DNA of 64,000 bases from Cupriavidus taiwanensis (lineage in GTDB: Bacteria > Pseudomonadota > Gammaproteobacteria > Burkholderiales > Burkholderiaceae), in assembly GCF_900250115.1 (NCBI RefSeq), contig NZ_LT984805.1, positions 62,001 to 126,000 on the forward strand, read 5' to 3'. Shown piece by piece: positions 1 to 8,389 of the stretch. A program made the translations under genes and the position numbers. A model generated the notes under the pieces. It was not told where the DNA came from, did no database searches, and saw nothing but the letters and a program-made list of their open reading frames with translations. The number at the start of each line of letters is the position of its first letter. Within the stretch, counting starts at the first letter, position 1.

Positions 1-245
1 GCCCCACGCGGCCAAGCAAAACGGTCTGCCTCAAGTCGTTTCAAAAAGAGCCAATATCCGTTCCGGTCCCAGCCAAGCAGCTTGATCCTATCGGCTCGTC
101 GATTGCGAAACACGTAGACCGCTTGTGCGAACGGATCGAGCCCCAGCGACTGCTCGACCAGCGCCGACAGACCATTGATACTCTTGCGGAAATCCACAGC
201 TTCCCGGTGCAGGTAGACCTTCAGCCCTTCGTCGAAGCGGAACAT
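1..245 (-). CDS. tnpB: IS66 TnpB accessory protein, partial
   Basis: This is the N-terminal part of IS66 Orf2/TnpB, a small protein required with TnpC for IS66 transposition. The reading frame opens MFRFDEGLKVYLHREAVDF, followed by residues typical of TnpB (a KSINGLSALVEQ-like stretch and a YVFRNRRADRIKLLGWD-like stretch). Its ATG overlaps the tnpA stop as TGATG at 243-247, which implies translational coupling. The C-terminus is outside the window. Confidence 0.85.
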   Translation of the reverse strand, partial: MFRFDEGLKVYLHREAVDFRKSINGLSALVEQSLGLDPFAQAVYVFRNRRADRIKLLGWDRNGYWLFLKRLEADRFAWPRG

Positions 246-703
246 CAGCTCGCCCCCAACGCTTCGATCATCGCCTTTACGAGTTCACCGTCACGCTCAC
301 CGCATGCGAGCTCAATCGCTACGCCGTTTGGCAACTTCGCACTCAGCAGCGCGACTGGTCGCGACGGCTGAGGTTGCGGTTCAACTGCCACAGCCGTCGT
401 GCGACGCGGCGCAGTGACCACAGCTTCGACTTCAGGAGATCGGATTCCCTGAACAACCGGCACGAACGCCGCCAGCGAACCGTGTTCCACTGCCCTCGAT
501 TCCCGATGCAGCCGAATCCATTTGCGCAGTTGATTGGCATTGACTTGAGCCTTGAGCGCTATGCCTGCCACCGATGCGCCAGGCCGAAGACACAGCTCAA
601 TCAAACGCCGGTTGGCCACCGGCTCGTAATCGCGTTTCCCATTGCGCCGGACACGCACTACTCGCAGTGGAAAGCAGTCAACATCAATATCGTCAGTGAT
701 CAT
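245..703 (-). CDS. tnpA: IS66 TnpA accessory protein
   Basis: IS66 Orf1/TnpA, 152 aa, a helix-turn-helix protein needed for transposition. The middle of the protein (NRRLIELCLRPGASVAGIAL, then NANQLRKWIRLHRE) is the typical TnpA HTH region. The C-terminal half is the variable linker followed by a LPNGVAIELACG segment common in this family. The ATG at 703 (MITDDIDVD) is preferred over an upstream in-frame start at 751 because it matches the family N-terminus. The gene is coupled to tnpB by the TGATG overlap. Confidence 0.85.
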   Translation of the reverse strand: MITDDIDVDCFPLRVVRVRRNGKRDYEPVANRRLIELCLRPGASVAGIALKAQVNANQLRKWIRLHRESRAVEHGSLAAFVPVVQGIRSPEVEAVVTAPRRTTAVAVEPQPQPSRPVALLSAKLPNGVAIELACGERDGELVKAMIEALGAS

Positions 704-787
704 GGTTTGCGTCCGCAAAGTGTTTGCGGACGCAAGCCTGCCAAGACTCACCCTACAAAACTAGGACGCCGTTTCTCGGTCGCTTAC

Positions 788-1906
788 GACGTAACAGCGA
801 GAGCTGAAATCCCTGGCATGCCCGGGGTACGCTACACAGCAGGGATTGACATTCCCGAATTCACTGAAGCGGCTTTCGAGGCACTGAGACGAGAACGGGA
901 TTACCTTGCGCGGCAGGGACACAAAGGCCCGATGCCACCGGCGGTGTTCGTCGCGATTTCTGGTGGTGGCGACAATGGTGCATTTGCCGCTGGCCTTCTG
1001 AATGCGTGGACCGCAACTGGGACGCGACCGGAGTTCAAGCTCGTCACCGGCATCAGTACCGGGGCCCTGATAGCCCCTTTCGCTTTCCTCGGGCCGAAGT
1101 ACGACGGGACTCTGAAAGAGGTCTACACGACAATTTCCCCGAAAGACGTCTTGGAACCGCGTAGCTTTCTGGCAGGCGTGCTGAGCGATGGCATGGCGGA
1201 TAATGCGCCGTTGCTAAGGCTGACGCGAAAATCCGTGACGGAGGCCTTCCTGAAAGAGATTGCAGCGGAGTACGCAAAAGGTCGCATGCTGTTGGTCGCC
1301 ACTGCCGACCTTGATGCAAGGCGCGCAATCATCTGGGACATGGGTAAGATCGCAAGCTATGGTGGCCCCAAGGCATTAGATCTGTTCGTAAAGGTCATGG
1401 TGGCGTCAGCTTCGATCCCGGGCGGCTTCCCACCGATGATGGTCGACGTCGTAGTCGACGGAAAGCCCTATCAAGAAATGCACGTTGACGGGGGAATCGT
1501 CGCACAGGTATTCGCTTATCCGGCTGGGATACGCATCAACGACGAGGCGGCGTCGGTCGGAGTCAAGCGGGAGCGCAAACTCTATGTGATCCGCAACGCC
1601 AGACTCGATGCGGATTGGGCGCAAGTTGAGCGCTCCACAATGAGCATTGCCTCTCGCGCGGTCGCTTCGTTGATTCAAAGCCAGGGTATCGGCGACCTTT
1701 ACCGCATTTATGCGACTGCAGAGCGTGATGGTGTTGATTTCAATCTTGCCTTCATCCCGGCGAGTTTCAAGGCGCCCCACAAGGAAGAGTTCGACACCGA
1801 TTACATGCGAGCGCTCTATGACACTGGCTATAACATGGCGTCGAAGGGTTACCCTTGGGCTAAGGCCCCGCCTGGGTTCGCCTTGCCGGCCGCTATAACG
1901 AAATAG
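788..1906 (+). pseudogene. Patatin-like phospholipase, 5' end cut off by IS66
   Basis: The patatin fold is a serine acyl-hydrolase with a Ser-Asp dyad. Visible motifs are the oxyanion-hole glycines in AISGGGDNGAFAAG, the nucleophile elbow GISTG, and the catalytic Asp in the DGG motif (HVDGGIV). About 372 residues remain, starting directly at the IS66 end. Only the short N-terminus, presumably a signal or lipoprotein leader, appears to be lost. The frame stays open leftwards through the IS, so a fusion could be translated from 374, but no native start or export signal remains. The C-terminus is intact and ends with a TAG at 1904-1906. Confidence 0.8.
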
Positions 1907-2151
1907 CCCTCAGATGTCGGATTCCCTGCCGATTGCATTATGGCTAGCACCTGATGCGGCCCAACCTTTATTCTGACGAATGATGTCCGCATCCCATTCG
2001 TCCTTGTCGCCGGTCATGTGCCAATATGGAATGGTAGCGAGGGATGATCAATTTTCACAGAGGCTGCGTAAGTCTGCTCGACACGAGCATGCGAATGCGG
2101 CCTGGCAGTAGAGCAGAGCGTCATCCTGACCAAGCAAGGAGGAGTGTGAAA

Positions 2152-2421
2152 ATGGTCGAATCGAAAAACGGACGTTGGAGCCAGACCGGCAGGGTGCTGG
2201 CCGTGGCCGGTCTTCTGGCGCTATCGGGCGCTGCCCCGGCAACCGAGCAGTCGCAGCAGCGTCAACAAGGCAGAGACGCAAACCAGGCAGCCAAACAGCA
2301 GGCGCGTTCGGGAAAGGTCGACTGCCGGGCTGAAAATCAGAAGAGCAACGCTGAGTGCCGGCAGGACAAGCGCGACACGAAGCAGGAGGGCCGTCAGGAA
2401 AAGCGGGACACCAAGTACTAA
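2152..2421 (+). CDS. Small secreted basic, Gln/Lys/Arg-rich protein
   Basis: This encodes 89 aa. The ATG at 2152 is chosen because AAGGAGGAG lies just upstream, and translation from here gives a normal signal peptide (basic start, then VLAVAGLLALSGAAPA, cleavage after APA). The mature part is highly charged and low in complexity: Gln-rich, then DKRDTKQEGRQEKRDTK repeats, with two cysteines (VDCRAENQ and AECRQ). It resembles small periplasmic proteins of unknown function common in Cupriavidus and Burkholderia. No enzymatic motif is visible, and a specific function cannot be assigned. Confidence 0.6.
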   Translation: MVESKNGRWSQTGRVLAVAGLLALSGAAPATEQSQQRQQGRDANQAAKQQARSGKVDCRAENQKSNAECRQDKRDTKQEGRQEKRDTKY

Positions 2422-2664
2422 AGAGCCGTATCGGTCGACCGCCGTGCCCGCCAGCAGCGTAGCTGTCCTGCGACGCCAATGCCGTGGGCTGAGCCGGGAC
2501 TAGCGGTCTCCCTAAAGCGGTTGCGGTTGCCGTTGCCTTGCAGGTCGGGGGCGTTTCTTATCTTAGTATCGATTCGGTGCATGCGGGACCACCGCGGGCG
2601 GAAGATACGGCTCGAATTCTCCCGCTCCATCATCCTCTGCGGCTAAAAAGAATCCGTAGCGCCT

Positions 2665-3027
2665 TCAGTTCCAGATCGGATCTTCCTTCTGCATCTGGTC
2701 CTTGGTTTTCTTCATCCAGTAGGCACCGATCTGGCGCTCGGTGACGTAACCCTGCTTTTTCACGTCGATCTTGTCGAAGTTTTCGTAGACCTTTGGCATT
2801 CCCGCCTGAGCCTCGTCACGAGTCAGCTTGCCATTATGGTTGGCATCGGCCGCCTTGAAGCGCTCGGCGATAAAAGCCTTGGCCTGGGCCGTAGTCGGGG
2901 GCGCTGCGGGAACGTCGGATGGCGCCGCACCCGGTTGCGATCCCTGGGGTGTCTGGGCGGCCGCGCCTATCGAAGTCAGTGCCATCAGGACTGCGAAACC
3001 AAATGCGGGCAATTTGCATGCGGACAT
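2665..3027 (-). CDS. Periplasmic EF-hand domain protein
   Basis: A 120-aa protein with a signal peptide (residues 1-24, ending GAAAQT), a Pro/Ala-rich spacer, and an EF-hand region. The loop DANHNGKLTRDE at about residues 65-76 has the canonical calcium ligands D-x-N-x-N-G-x-L-x-x-x-E. A second, degenerate loop follows (DKIDVKKQGYVTE). GAGGAG sits in front of the ATG. The likely role is calcium-dependent binding in the periplasm. The neighbouring porin and lipoprotein genes are also envelope proteins but are transcribed the other way. Confidence 0.75.
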   Translation of the reverse strand: MSACKLPAFGFAVLMALTSIGAAAQTPQGSQPGAAPSDVPAAPPTTAQAKAFIAERFKAADANHNGKLTRDEAQAGMPKVYENFDKIDVKKQGYVTERQIGAYWMKKTKDQMQKEDPIWN

Positions 3028-3335
3028 GTCGTTCTCCTCGATACGTTATGTGTGTTTGGACTTCAGACACCAAAACGACTTCTGATCAAACTCCTGTGAG
3101 CCTTGGCTCACCAGCATTCTAGGCGCTCCGCACCGGGAGCGCTTCACTGGCGACTGTTGCAACCGGCCGACACTGTTTTTCCGTTTCGAGCGTTTCCAGT
3201 CATCGAATGTTGGCGGAGAGCGTATTACGCTCCTATGCTCGAACAGGTTGCCTGGCAGCATGCCGTAAGGTCAGCCATGCAGCGACTGAAGCCGTGGTTG
3301 AACCACCAACAAAAAAGAACGAGAGGAGAGCGGGC

Positions 3336-4499
3336 ATGGCACTGAAAAGAATGGCCTTGATGTCATTGCTTGGATGGCCACTGGCAACCGTTGCGCAGTC
3401 AAGCGTCACGCTGTACGGCGTGATCGACGCCAACGTGGAATACGTCAACCACGCCGGCGTCGTGCCGACGGCCGCCAATGGTTTTAATCCGGGACCGGCC
3501 AACGATGCCTACCGTCTGACTTCGGGAGGGCTATCCGGCTCCCGCTGGGGCCTGCGCGGCAACGAAGACCTGGGTGGCGGCATCAAGGCCCTCTTCGTGC
3601 TGGAAAGCGGCTTCGGCATCGACAACGGCTTGTCGCAGCAAAGCGGCCGTCTGTTCGGCCGCCAGGCATACGTGGGCGTCCAAAGCAGCCGTCTTGGCAT
3701 GGTCAGCCTTGGCCGGCAATACACCTCGATGTTCGAGGCCCTGGCCAACTTCTCTCCGACCGCCTATGCCACGCAGTATGAGCCGGTCGTCATGCAATCC
3801 GGCCCCAATTACCGCGCGGACAACACCGTCAAGTACACCGGGAAGTTCGGGGGACTGACGGCGCTCGCGCACTGGTCCTTCGGCGTCGGGGTGGCCTTGC
3901 CCGCCTCGGTAGGATTCCCCATTCCGATCGGCGGCAATGGCGAAGTCCCGGGGCAGTTCCGGCGCGACACCGCCTATGGCGGGGCGCTGGCTTACACGTT
4001 CGGCCCGTTCGCCGCGACCGCGGGCTATGACCAGTGGAATCCCACCATCGGCACCGGCACCGGCACCATCAAGAAAGCCGCGGTAGGCGCCAGCTATGCC
4101 TTCGGCCCGGCCAAGATCATGGGCGGCTACCGTTGGGGCCAGAACAGGAATGCGGCCGATGCCCTGATCCAGCGCGATGACTTCTACTGGGTCGGCGCCA
4201 ACTATCAGGTCACGCCGGCGCTGGCACTCACGCTCGAGTACAACTACGACGATCTCAAGAACCTTTACGGCAATACAAGCGTGGCCAATCCGTGGCAGAT
4301 CTCCTTCGTGGCCGACTACTCGCTGTCCAAGCGTACCGATGTCTACGTGACCACTGCCTATGCCAAGAACGCCGGCTTGATGCTTGACTCGCTCGCGACC
4401 GTCTTTGCCAACAGTCTGTCGCTGGGTAACAGCTATGTGCTGGGCAACGGGCAGAGCAATATGTTCGGCGTCGCCTTGGGTATCCGGCACAAATTCTGA
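3336..4499 (+). CDS. Gram-negative porin (OmpC-like, beta-proteobacterial type)
   Basis: A 387-aa outer-membrane trimeric beta-barrel for diffusion of small solutes. The signal peptide ends ATVAQS and is followed by the family hallmark SSVTLYGVIDANVEYV. Further hallmarks are SRWGLRGNEDLGGGIKA, the RLFGRQAYVGV strand, the Arg/Tyr-rich constriction region (NYRADNTVKYTGKFGG), and the C-terminal strand ending GIRHKF with terminal Phe for BAM recognition. The ATG at 3336 follows GAGAGGAG. Length and ends are typical for an intact porin. Upstream in-frame codons from 3207 have no ribosome binding site and would bury the signal peptide. Confidence 0.92.
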   Translation: MALKRMALMSLLGWPLATVAQSSVTLYGVIDANVEYVNHAGVVPTAANGFNPGPANDAYRLTSGGLSGSRWGLRGNEDLGGGIKALFVLESGFGIDNGLSQQSGRLFGRQAYVGVQSSRLGMVSLGRQYTSMFEALANFSPTAYATQYEPVVMQSGPNYRADNTVKYTGKFGGLTALAHWSFGVGVALPASVGFPIPIGGNGEVPGQFRRDTAYGGALAYTFGPFAATAGYDQWNPTIGTGTGTIKKAAVGASYAFGPAKIMGGYRWGQNRNAADALIQRDDFYWVGANYQVTPALALTLEYNYDDLKNLYGNTSVANPWQISFVADYSLSKRTDVYVTTAYAKNAGLMLDSLATVFANSLSLGNSYVLGNGQSNMFGVALGIRHKF

Positions 4500-4561
4500 G
4501 CCGACCCGCAATCGTCGCCTAGTTCCTGCACGCATTGCGTCGCAGCCTTCTGGAGGGCCAC

Positions 4562-5053
4562 GTGTTAATCCGAAGCACAATCGTCTCTGCCTGCGTGGTG
4601 ACCATGCTGGTTTCCGCATGCTCGACCACGCCGATAGCCGCAAGTCAGGCGGCGCCAGCACCTTCCGAGCGGCTTAGCGGATTGCAAACGCCGCCACCCG
4701 GCGAGTTTGCAACGCTGGTCGTGACCCGGGACCAAGGGTTCTACGGCAGCGCTTGCGATACCGTCCTGTCAGTCGATGGGAAGGAAGTTGGCCGACTCAG
4801 ATCCGGTGAGGTGGCGCGGTTCTACGCCAAACCGGGGGCGATCATTCTTGGCGCCCAGACTTCGGCCATGTGTCTCGGTGGCTTGAAGGAGAGGGAGATA
4901 AGGCTCACTCCAGCTGCGACGGTCCGTTACCGGATTTCCATCGATTCGAGTGGCGGCCTGGATTGCGGCGATCTTTTCTCCGGCGATGAAGGGGTACCAT
5001 CGTTCAATGTACGATCGGAGTTGGTCATTGAGCATAGCTGTCCGGATTTGTAG
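4562..5053 (+). CDS. Putative lipoprotein, 3' end overwritten by an IS remnant
   Basis: GTG at 4562 follows GGAGG at 4552. The protein starts with a lipoprotein signal (LVSAC, lipid-modified Cys about residue 20). The body (TLVVTRDQGFYGSACDTVLS ... VDGKEVGRL ... YAKPGAIILGAQ ... YRISID) resembles small outer-membrane lipoproteins of unknown function in which the conserved part ends near the YRIS strand. The last 25 or so residues are read antisense through an ISKra4 transposase remnant, so the native C-terminus was probably replaced. The product may still be secreted. Confidence 0.6.
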   Translation: MLIRSTIVSACVVTMLVSACSTTPIAASQAAPAPSERLSGLQTPPPGEFATLVVTRDQGFYGSACDTVLSVDGKEVGRLRSGEVARFYAKPGAIILGAQTSAMCLGGLKEREIRLTPAATVRYRISIDSSGGLDCGDLFSGDEGVPSFNVRSELVIEHSCPDL

Positions 5054-5245
5054 CAGGTTGTGCGCGAACCGGGGCCGCCAAGCCATCTGCTGCCGTTTCA
5101 CGAATCGCTTGCTGGCCACCTGGTTGACGGCAGACTCGACGAACCCTGATGCAATGGGCTCCTCATGCCGATAGCGGTCACCGTAGTTCACTACGATGCA
5201 GCTCCGACTGTTGTCCAGGTAGACGATGAACTCCTCCAGTTTGTC
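4990..5245 (-). pseudogene. ISKra4-family transposase, C-terminal remnant
   Basis: The minus strand reads a transposase tail with the strings VNYGDRYRHEEPIASGFVES, AVNQVASKRFVKRQQMAWR and ERWYP. This is the conserved C-terminal region of ISKra4-family transposases. No start, catalytic N-terminal part or terminal repeat can be found, so it is a scar. Its right-hand end abuts the 3' end of the preceding lipoprotein gene. Confidence 0.6.
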
Positions 5246-5472
5246 AACGAGCTTGGCCTCTTCGGCGCTGGCCTCAGTACCAGATCCCAGCCCAGGCTTT
5301 CCAGTCGGCGTAATCTGGATAGAGGCAGCCATGCCATGAGTGCTACTTGGCGCCCCGCAGCGCCTTTACCAGAGTCCGCGCGCACGCGCCCGTCCCGCAC
5401 GCCTCTTGATTCTTCGTTCGGCTGAGTGTGCAATGCCGAGCATGACCCTGAGCCATGCCTAAGGAGGATTCT

Positions 5473-5937
5473 GTGAAGAAGGGCGTTCTGATCTGTTGCG
5501 CCGCCGCCTCGGTCGGGTTCGCGGGCCTGCCTGCGATGGCGAAGGATGGTGTCGCGATCACGCTGCCGGACCAGCGGGTGGCTGTGCTGTCCGAGGGCGA
5601 TCTGGAAGCGGCCTCGATGGGCAGCTACAGCGTCGCCGTGTTCAAGGATGCGCAGCTCCTGCATTTCGACGCCGGCGCGGTATTCTCGCGCAATGGCACC
5701 ATCTTTCGAGATGACGGTAAGCTGCGCGCGAAGTTCGCCGACATCACCGGCGACGGCATCCAGGCGCTGGTTCTCTCCAAGCTCACCGCCGGCTCGGGAA
5801 AATACCTGGAAGTGGATGCGTTGCGGATCGACGCCGGCAGCGTACGCCTTCTCACGCGCGTCCAAACCGATACCCATCACGATGAGATCGCCGAGCTGAA
5901 GGCGGCGTGCCGGCGGGGCGCGTGCTCGCCCAAGTAG
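5473..5937 (+). CDS. Periplasmic protein resembling PliI lysozyme inhibitors
   Basis: 154 aa from a GTG preceded by AAGGAGG with good spacing. A signal peptide (VLICCAAASVGFAGLPAMA) is followed by a compact domain. The segments EGDLEAASMGSYSVAVF, RNGTIFRDDGKLRAKFADIT-GDG and SGKYLEVDALRID match the pattern of PliI, the periplasmic inhibitor of I-type lysozyme. The conserved feature is a short SGxxYLxxDA-like segment. Only two late cysteines are present (AACRRGAC), unlike the central disulphide of some inhibitors. The assignment rests on remembered family patterns. A general repeat-fold periplasmic protein is the alternative. Confidence 0.5.
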   Translation: MKKGVLICCAAASVGFAGLPAMAKDGVAITLPDQRVAVLSEGDLEAASMGSYSVAVFKDAQLLHFDAGAVFSRNGTIFRDDGKLRAKFADITGDGIQALVLSKLTAGSGKYLEVDALRIDAGSVRLLTRVQTDTHHDEIAELKAACRRGACSPK

Positions 5938-6242
5938 CGCGCCGAGCAGCGGGGCGCGGTCTCCTCAGTGGCGACCGCGCCATCGACCCGCGCTGGGGCT
6001 GGGACGTGGGTGACGGCGGACATTGCACGAAAGCTGCGATAAGGTTCGATAACTAGCCCGTATCACTCGTATGACGCCGCCTCGCGCTTGTCTATTGCGC
6101 AACCTCCCACGGGGGGGTCCCATGCGTCTGCACCTTTCCTCTGCTGTGCACACAGCACCGTGCGTTTGTGCATAAAAAAGCACAAGTTCTTACGCGCGCA
6201 CGTTGCTAAAAATCCTCTTCGCTGAGTTTTCACCGTTTCGGA
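5938..6242. other. Intergenic stretch without a recognised gene
   Basis: No convincing coding frame was seen. The only structure noted is CTGTG-CA-CACAG near 6143-6154 and an A/T-rich run after it that could belong to the promoter region of the downstream toxin-antitoxin pair. Confidence 0.4.
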
Positions 6243-6272
6243 TATTACGAATTCGATTATTTCGAATTATCA
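6243..6272 (+). promoter_or_regulatory. Probable operator of the HTH/PIN pair
   Basis: An A/T-rich block holds two related inverted elements, ATTACGAATTCG and TTTCGAATTAT, both with a CGAATT/TTCGAA core. It lies 30-60 bp before the antitoxin ATG. This placement fits autoregulation by the HTH antitoxin, which is common for such modules. It was not tested. Confidence 0.4.
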
Positions 6273-6302
6273 TACCGTCACACGTACGATCCGGGGACTT
6301 CC

Positions 6303-6764
6303 ATGCACGCAACCATCACTAACACGACGCTGCCTTCGGCAGACGAAAGCGCTATCGCTCGGGAATCGAGCCGTAGCCTGGCGGTGGCACTGGACAGCCG
6401 ATCCGATACGCAGCAATTCGATTTCAAGACTGACAAGGGCGAGTTGCATAGTGTCACATTGCCCACCTCTGCTCTGAGGCTTCTCGTCGAGGTTCTCGCC
6501 GAAATCGGCCAAGGGAACGCCGTCTCCATCATTCCAATTCACGCCGAGCTGACGACGCAAGAGGCGGCGGACCTGCTTAACGTCTCTCGCCCATACTTGG
6601 TTCAACTTCTGGAGAAGGGCGAGATTCCGTTCCGTAAAGTCAACACGCATCGGCGCGTCCTCTACCAGGACGTTGTCAGCTACAAGCAGCGCATTGATGA
6701 CGAGCGACGCAAGGCACTAGACGAACTCGCAGCGCAGGCCCAAGAGTTGGACATGGGCTATTGA
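6303..6764 (+). CDS. Excisionase-type HTH antitoxin
   Basis: 153 aa. The C-terminal half has an excisionase/MerR-like helix-turn-helix (LTTQEAADLLNVSRPYLVQL, then GEIPFRKVNTHRRVLYQDV), followed by a charged helix that probably binds the toxin. The N-terminal half resembles the PHD-like regions that precede this HTH in similar antitoxins. The gene ends two bases before the ATG of a PIN-domain protein (TGA, then AGC ATG). This is a typical antitoxin-toxin operon. It probably represses its own promoter through the palindromic elements just upstream. Confidence 0.8.
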   Translation: MHATITNTTLPSADESAIARESSRSLAVALDSRSDTQQFDFKTDKGELHSVTLPTSALRLLVEVLAEIGQGNAVSIIPIHAELTTQEAADLLNVSRPYLVQLLEKGEIPFRKVNTHRRVLYQDVVSYKQRIDDERRKALDELAAQAQELDMGY

Positions 6765-6766
6765 GC

Positions 6767-7339
6767 ATGACCTCCAACTTCGCTGTCGTCTACGATGCTT
6801 GCGTTCTCTATCCTGCTCCGCTGCGCGATCTGCTGATGCGGCTCGCGCTGACCGACCTGTACCGTGCAAAATGGACGAATCAAATTCATGACGAGTGGGT
6901 TCGCAACCTCCTCGCGCGGCGGCCGGAGCTTTCCGCGGATCGTCTTGCAGGCACGCGCGAACTGATGAACCGAAGCGTTCGCGATTCGCTAGTTTTCGGC
7001 TATGAACACCTTATTGAGTCCATTGAGTTGCCTGACCCTGACGATCGACATGTGGTCGCGGCCGCAATTCATAGCGGCTCGGAGGCAATCATCACCTTCA
7101 ATATGAAGGACTTTCCGGAAGCAGCGCTCAAGGAGTTCAACGTCGAAGCGATCCACCCGGACGATTTCGTCGTGGACCTCTTTGATCTGAATGCAGGGAA
7201 GGTCCTAGCGGCAGTGGCGGACCACCGTGCATCTCTGAAGAATCCACCGAAGTCTCCTTCGGAGTATTTGACCACCCTTTCGGCGCAAGGCCTGACGCAA
7301 ACGGTGTTGATCCTAACGCAGTACAGTTTGGCAATCTGA
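6767..7339 (+). CDS. PIN-domain ribonuclease toxin
   Basis: 190 aa. PIN nucleases cleave RNA with a cluster of acidic residues. Here the first Asp is in VVYDACVLYP, further acids are in ELPDPDDRHVVAAAI, and the last is in ITFNMKDFP, the usual spacing of the active site. The first helix, RDLLMRLAL, is typical of the PIN subfamily paired with excisionase-type HTH proteins. ATG 6767 is used; a TTG at 6761 overlapping the antitoxin stop is possible. The gene sits directly downstream of its presumed antitoxin. It looks intact. Confidence 0.82.
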   Translation: MTSNFAVVYDACVLYPAPLRDLLMRLALTDLYRAKWTNQIHDEWVRNLLARRPELSADRLAGTRELMNRSVRDSLVFGYEHLIESIELPDPDDRHVVAAAIHSGSEAIITFNMKDFPEAALKEFNVEAIHPDDFVVDLFDLNAGKVLAAVADHRASLKNPPKSPSEYLTTLSAQGLTQTVLILTQYSLAI

Positions 7340-7596
7340 ATCCCCGTGCAGGTAGCCAGTCCGTCCCGGCGACCGATGCTCGGCCCCCAGACGTCGTGGC
7401 AAGCCGGCGACGATCATATACGTATACGGCAGGGCAGATGCCTCAGCAAGAAGATGCTGCACCGGGCTTGGAACAAGGTCGTGCAAGCCGGCGACGGCTT
7501 TCACCCCGGAAAGTCTGTCACGGCACATTCGACATAACGCCCGTAAGCCGCAATTTGCCGGGACATGGCTCACCGCGGCCTTCGGCTTTCCCTTTC

Positions 7597-8169
7597 TCAG
7601 GCCGCCATGACGGCTCGCCAAAGCACCATCGCGCCAATGTTCACGACGACAGTGCCCCAGAACATCGCCTGAAACGCCCGCTTGCGATTCTTGTGTCGCA
7701 GCAGGTGCTGGGCGGCGAGCGCGCCCGGCCAACCGCCGCAGAGCGCCAGCAGGTGCAGGGTGGTCTCAGGCGTGCGCCACGTATTCCGGCTGGCCCGCGT
7801 CTTGTCGTCGCCATAGGCGAAGAACGTGATGAGGCTCGTCACGAGGCTGACCAGGCCGGCCTGGTGTGGAAAATAACCCATCAGGGCGCCGCCGGCGATG
7901 AGGCCCAACGCCGCGAGACCCGCGAACACCGGCCAAAGACTCGTGTCCGACCGCGCCTTCGTTGCGCCGACGATGGCAACGTTCAAGGCTTGTGGCCTGC
8001 CGTCCCGGCCTTTGCCGAGTTCGAAGCTCACGCGGTCGCCAGACGTTGGCGTCACGGCACGCGTTTGTAGGGCGGTGATGTGAAAAAACACATCCGTGTC
8101 CGCGTGGACGTTGATAAAACCAAAGCCCTTGTCTGCATGCCACGTCTTGACCCGACCTGCTTTTCTCAT
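7597..8169 (-). CDS. Cold-shock domain plus DUF1294 membrane protein
   Basis: 190 aa. Residues 1-65 form a cold-shock OB fold with the RNP1-like GRVKTWHADKGFGFI and RNP2-like DVFFHITAL motifs, which bind single-stranded nucleic acid. The rest is DUF1294: hydrophobic segments around residues 80-95, 105-120, 140-155 and 170-188, with the conserved DK (GDDKTRASRNTWRTPE) and LHLLALCGGWPGALAAQ motifs. The two-domain layout is common in proteobacteria and its function is unknown. It is intact, with ATG at 8169. It has no obvious operon partner; its neighbours face the other way. Confidence 0.88.
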   Translation of the reverse strand: MRKAGRVKTWHADKGFGFINVHADTDVFFHITALQTRAVTPTSGDRVSFELGKGRDGRPQALNVAIVGATKARSDTSLWPVFAGLAALGLIAGGALMGYFPHQAGLVSLVTSLITFFAYGDDKTRASRNTWRTPETTLHLLALCGGWPGALAAQHLLRHKNRKRAFQAMFWGTVVVNIGAMVLWRAVMAA

Positions 8170-8389
8170 GGTTTTTGTGTGATGTTGCGCGAAGGATGCA
8201 GTTTAAGGGATGCCGTCAAGCGAAACTATGGCGGGAGTTCGCGAAGTTACCGGGTAGGGGCTGGCGGCTCTGCCACCCGTAGTCGGTGGGGTGTTGGCTC
8301 GTTGCAACCCGTTGTGCGTGTCAGATCGGGTAGATTTGCCGGTAGGGGGATGGCGCGGGCTGCAGTGGATAACAACAACAGGTAGAGAA

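Larger units (their letters stand above)
1..787 (-). mobile_element. IS66-family insertion sequence, right part
   Basis: This element runs off the left edge of the window. It carries tnpB and tnpA on the minus strand, in the usual IS66 order. The end at 787 is set by the terminal GTAAGCG motif of IS66-family inverted repeats, seen here as CGCTTAC at 781-787. Immediately beyond it an open patatin coding frame begins with no start codon, so the IS inserted into that gene. The rest of the element, including tnpC, should lie to the left. Confidence 0.85.

Noticed and set aside
3531..4661. 376-codon frame opposite the porin gene
   Set aside because: Antisense shadow of a well-supported porin; no ribosome binding site or known domain.
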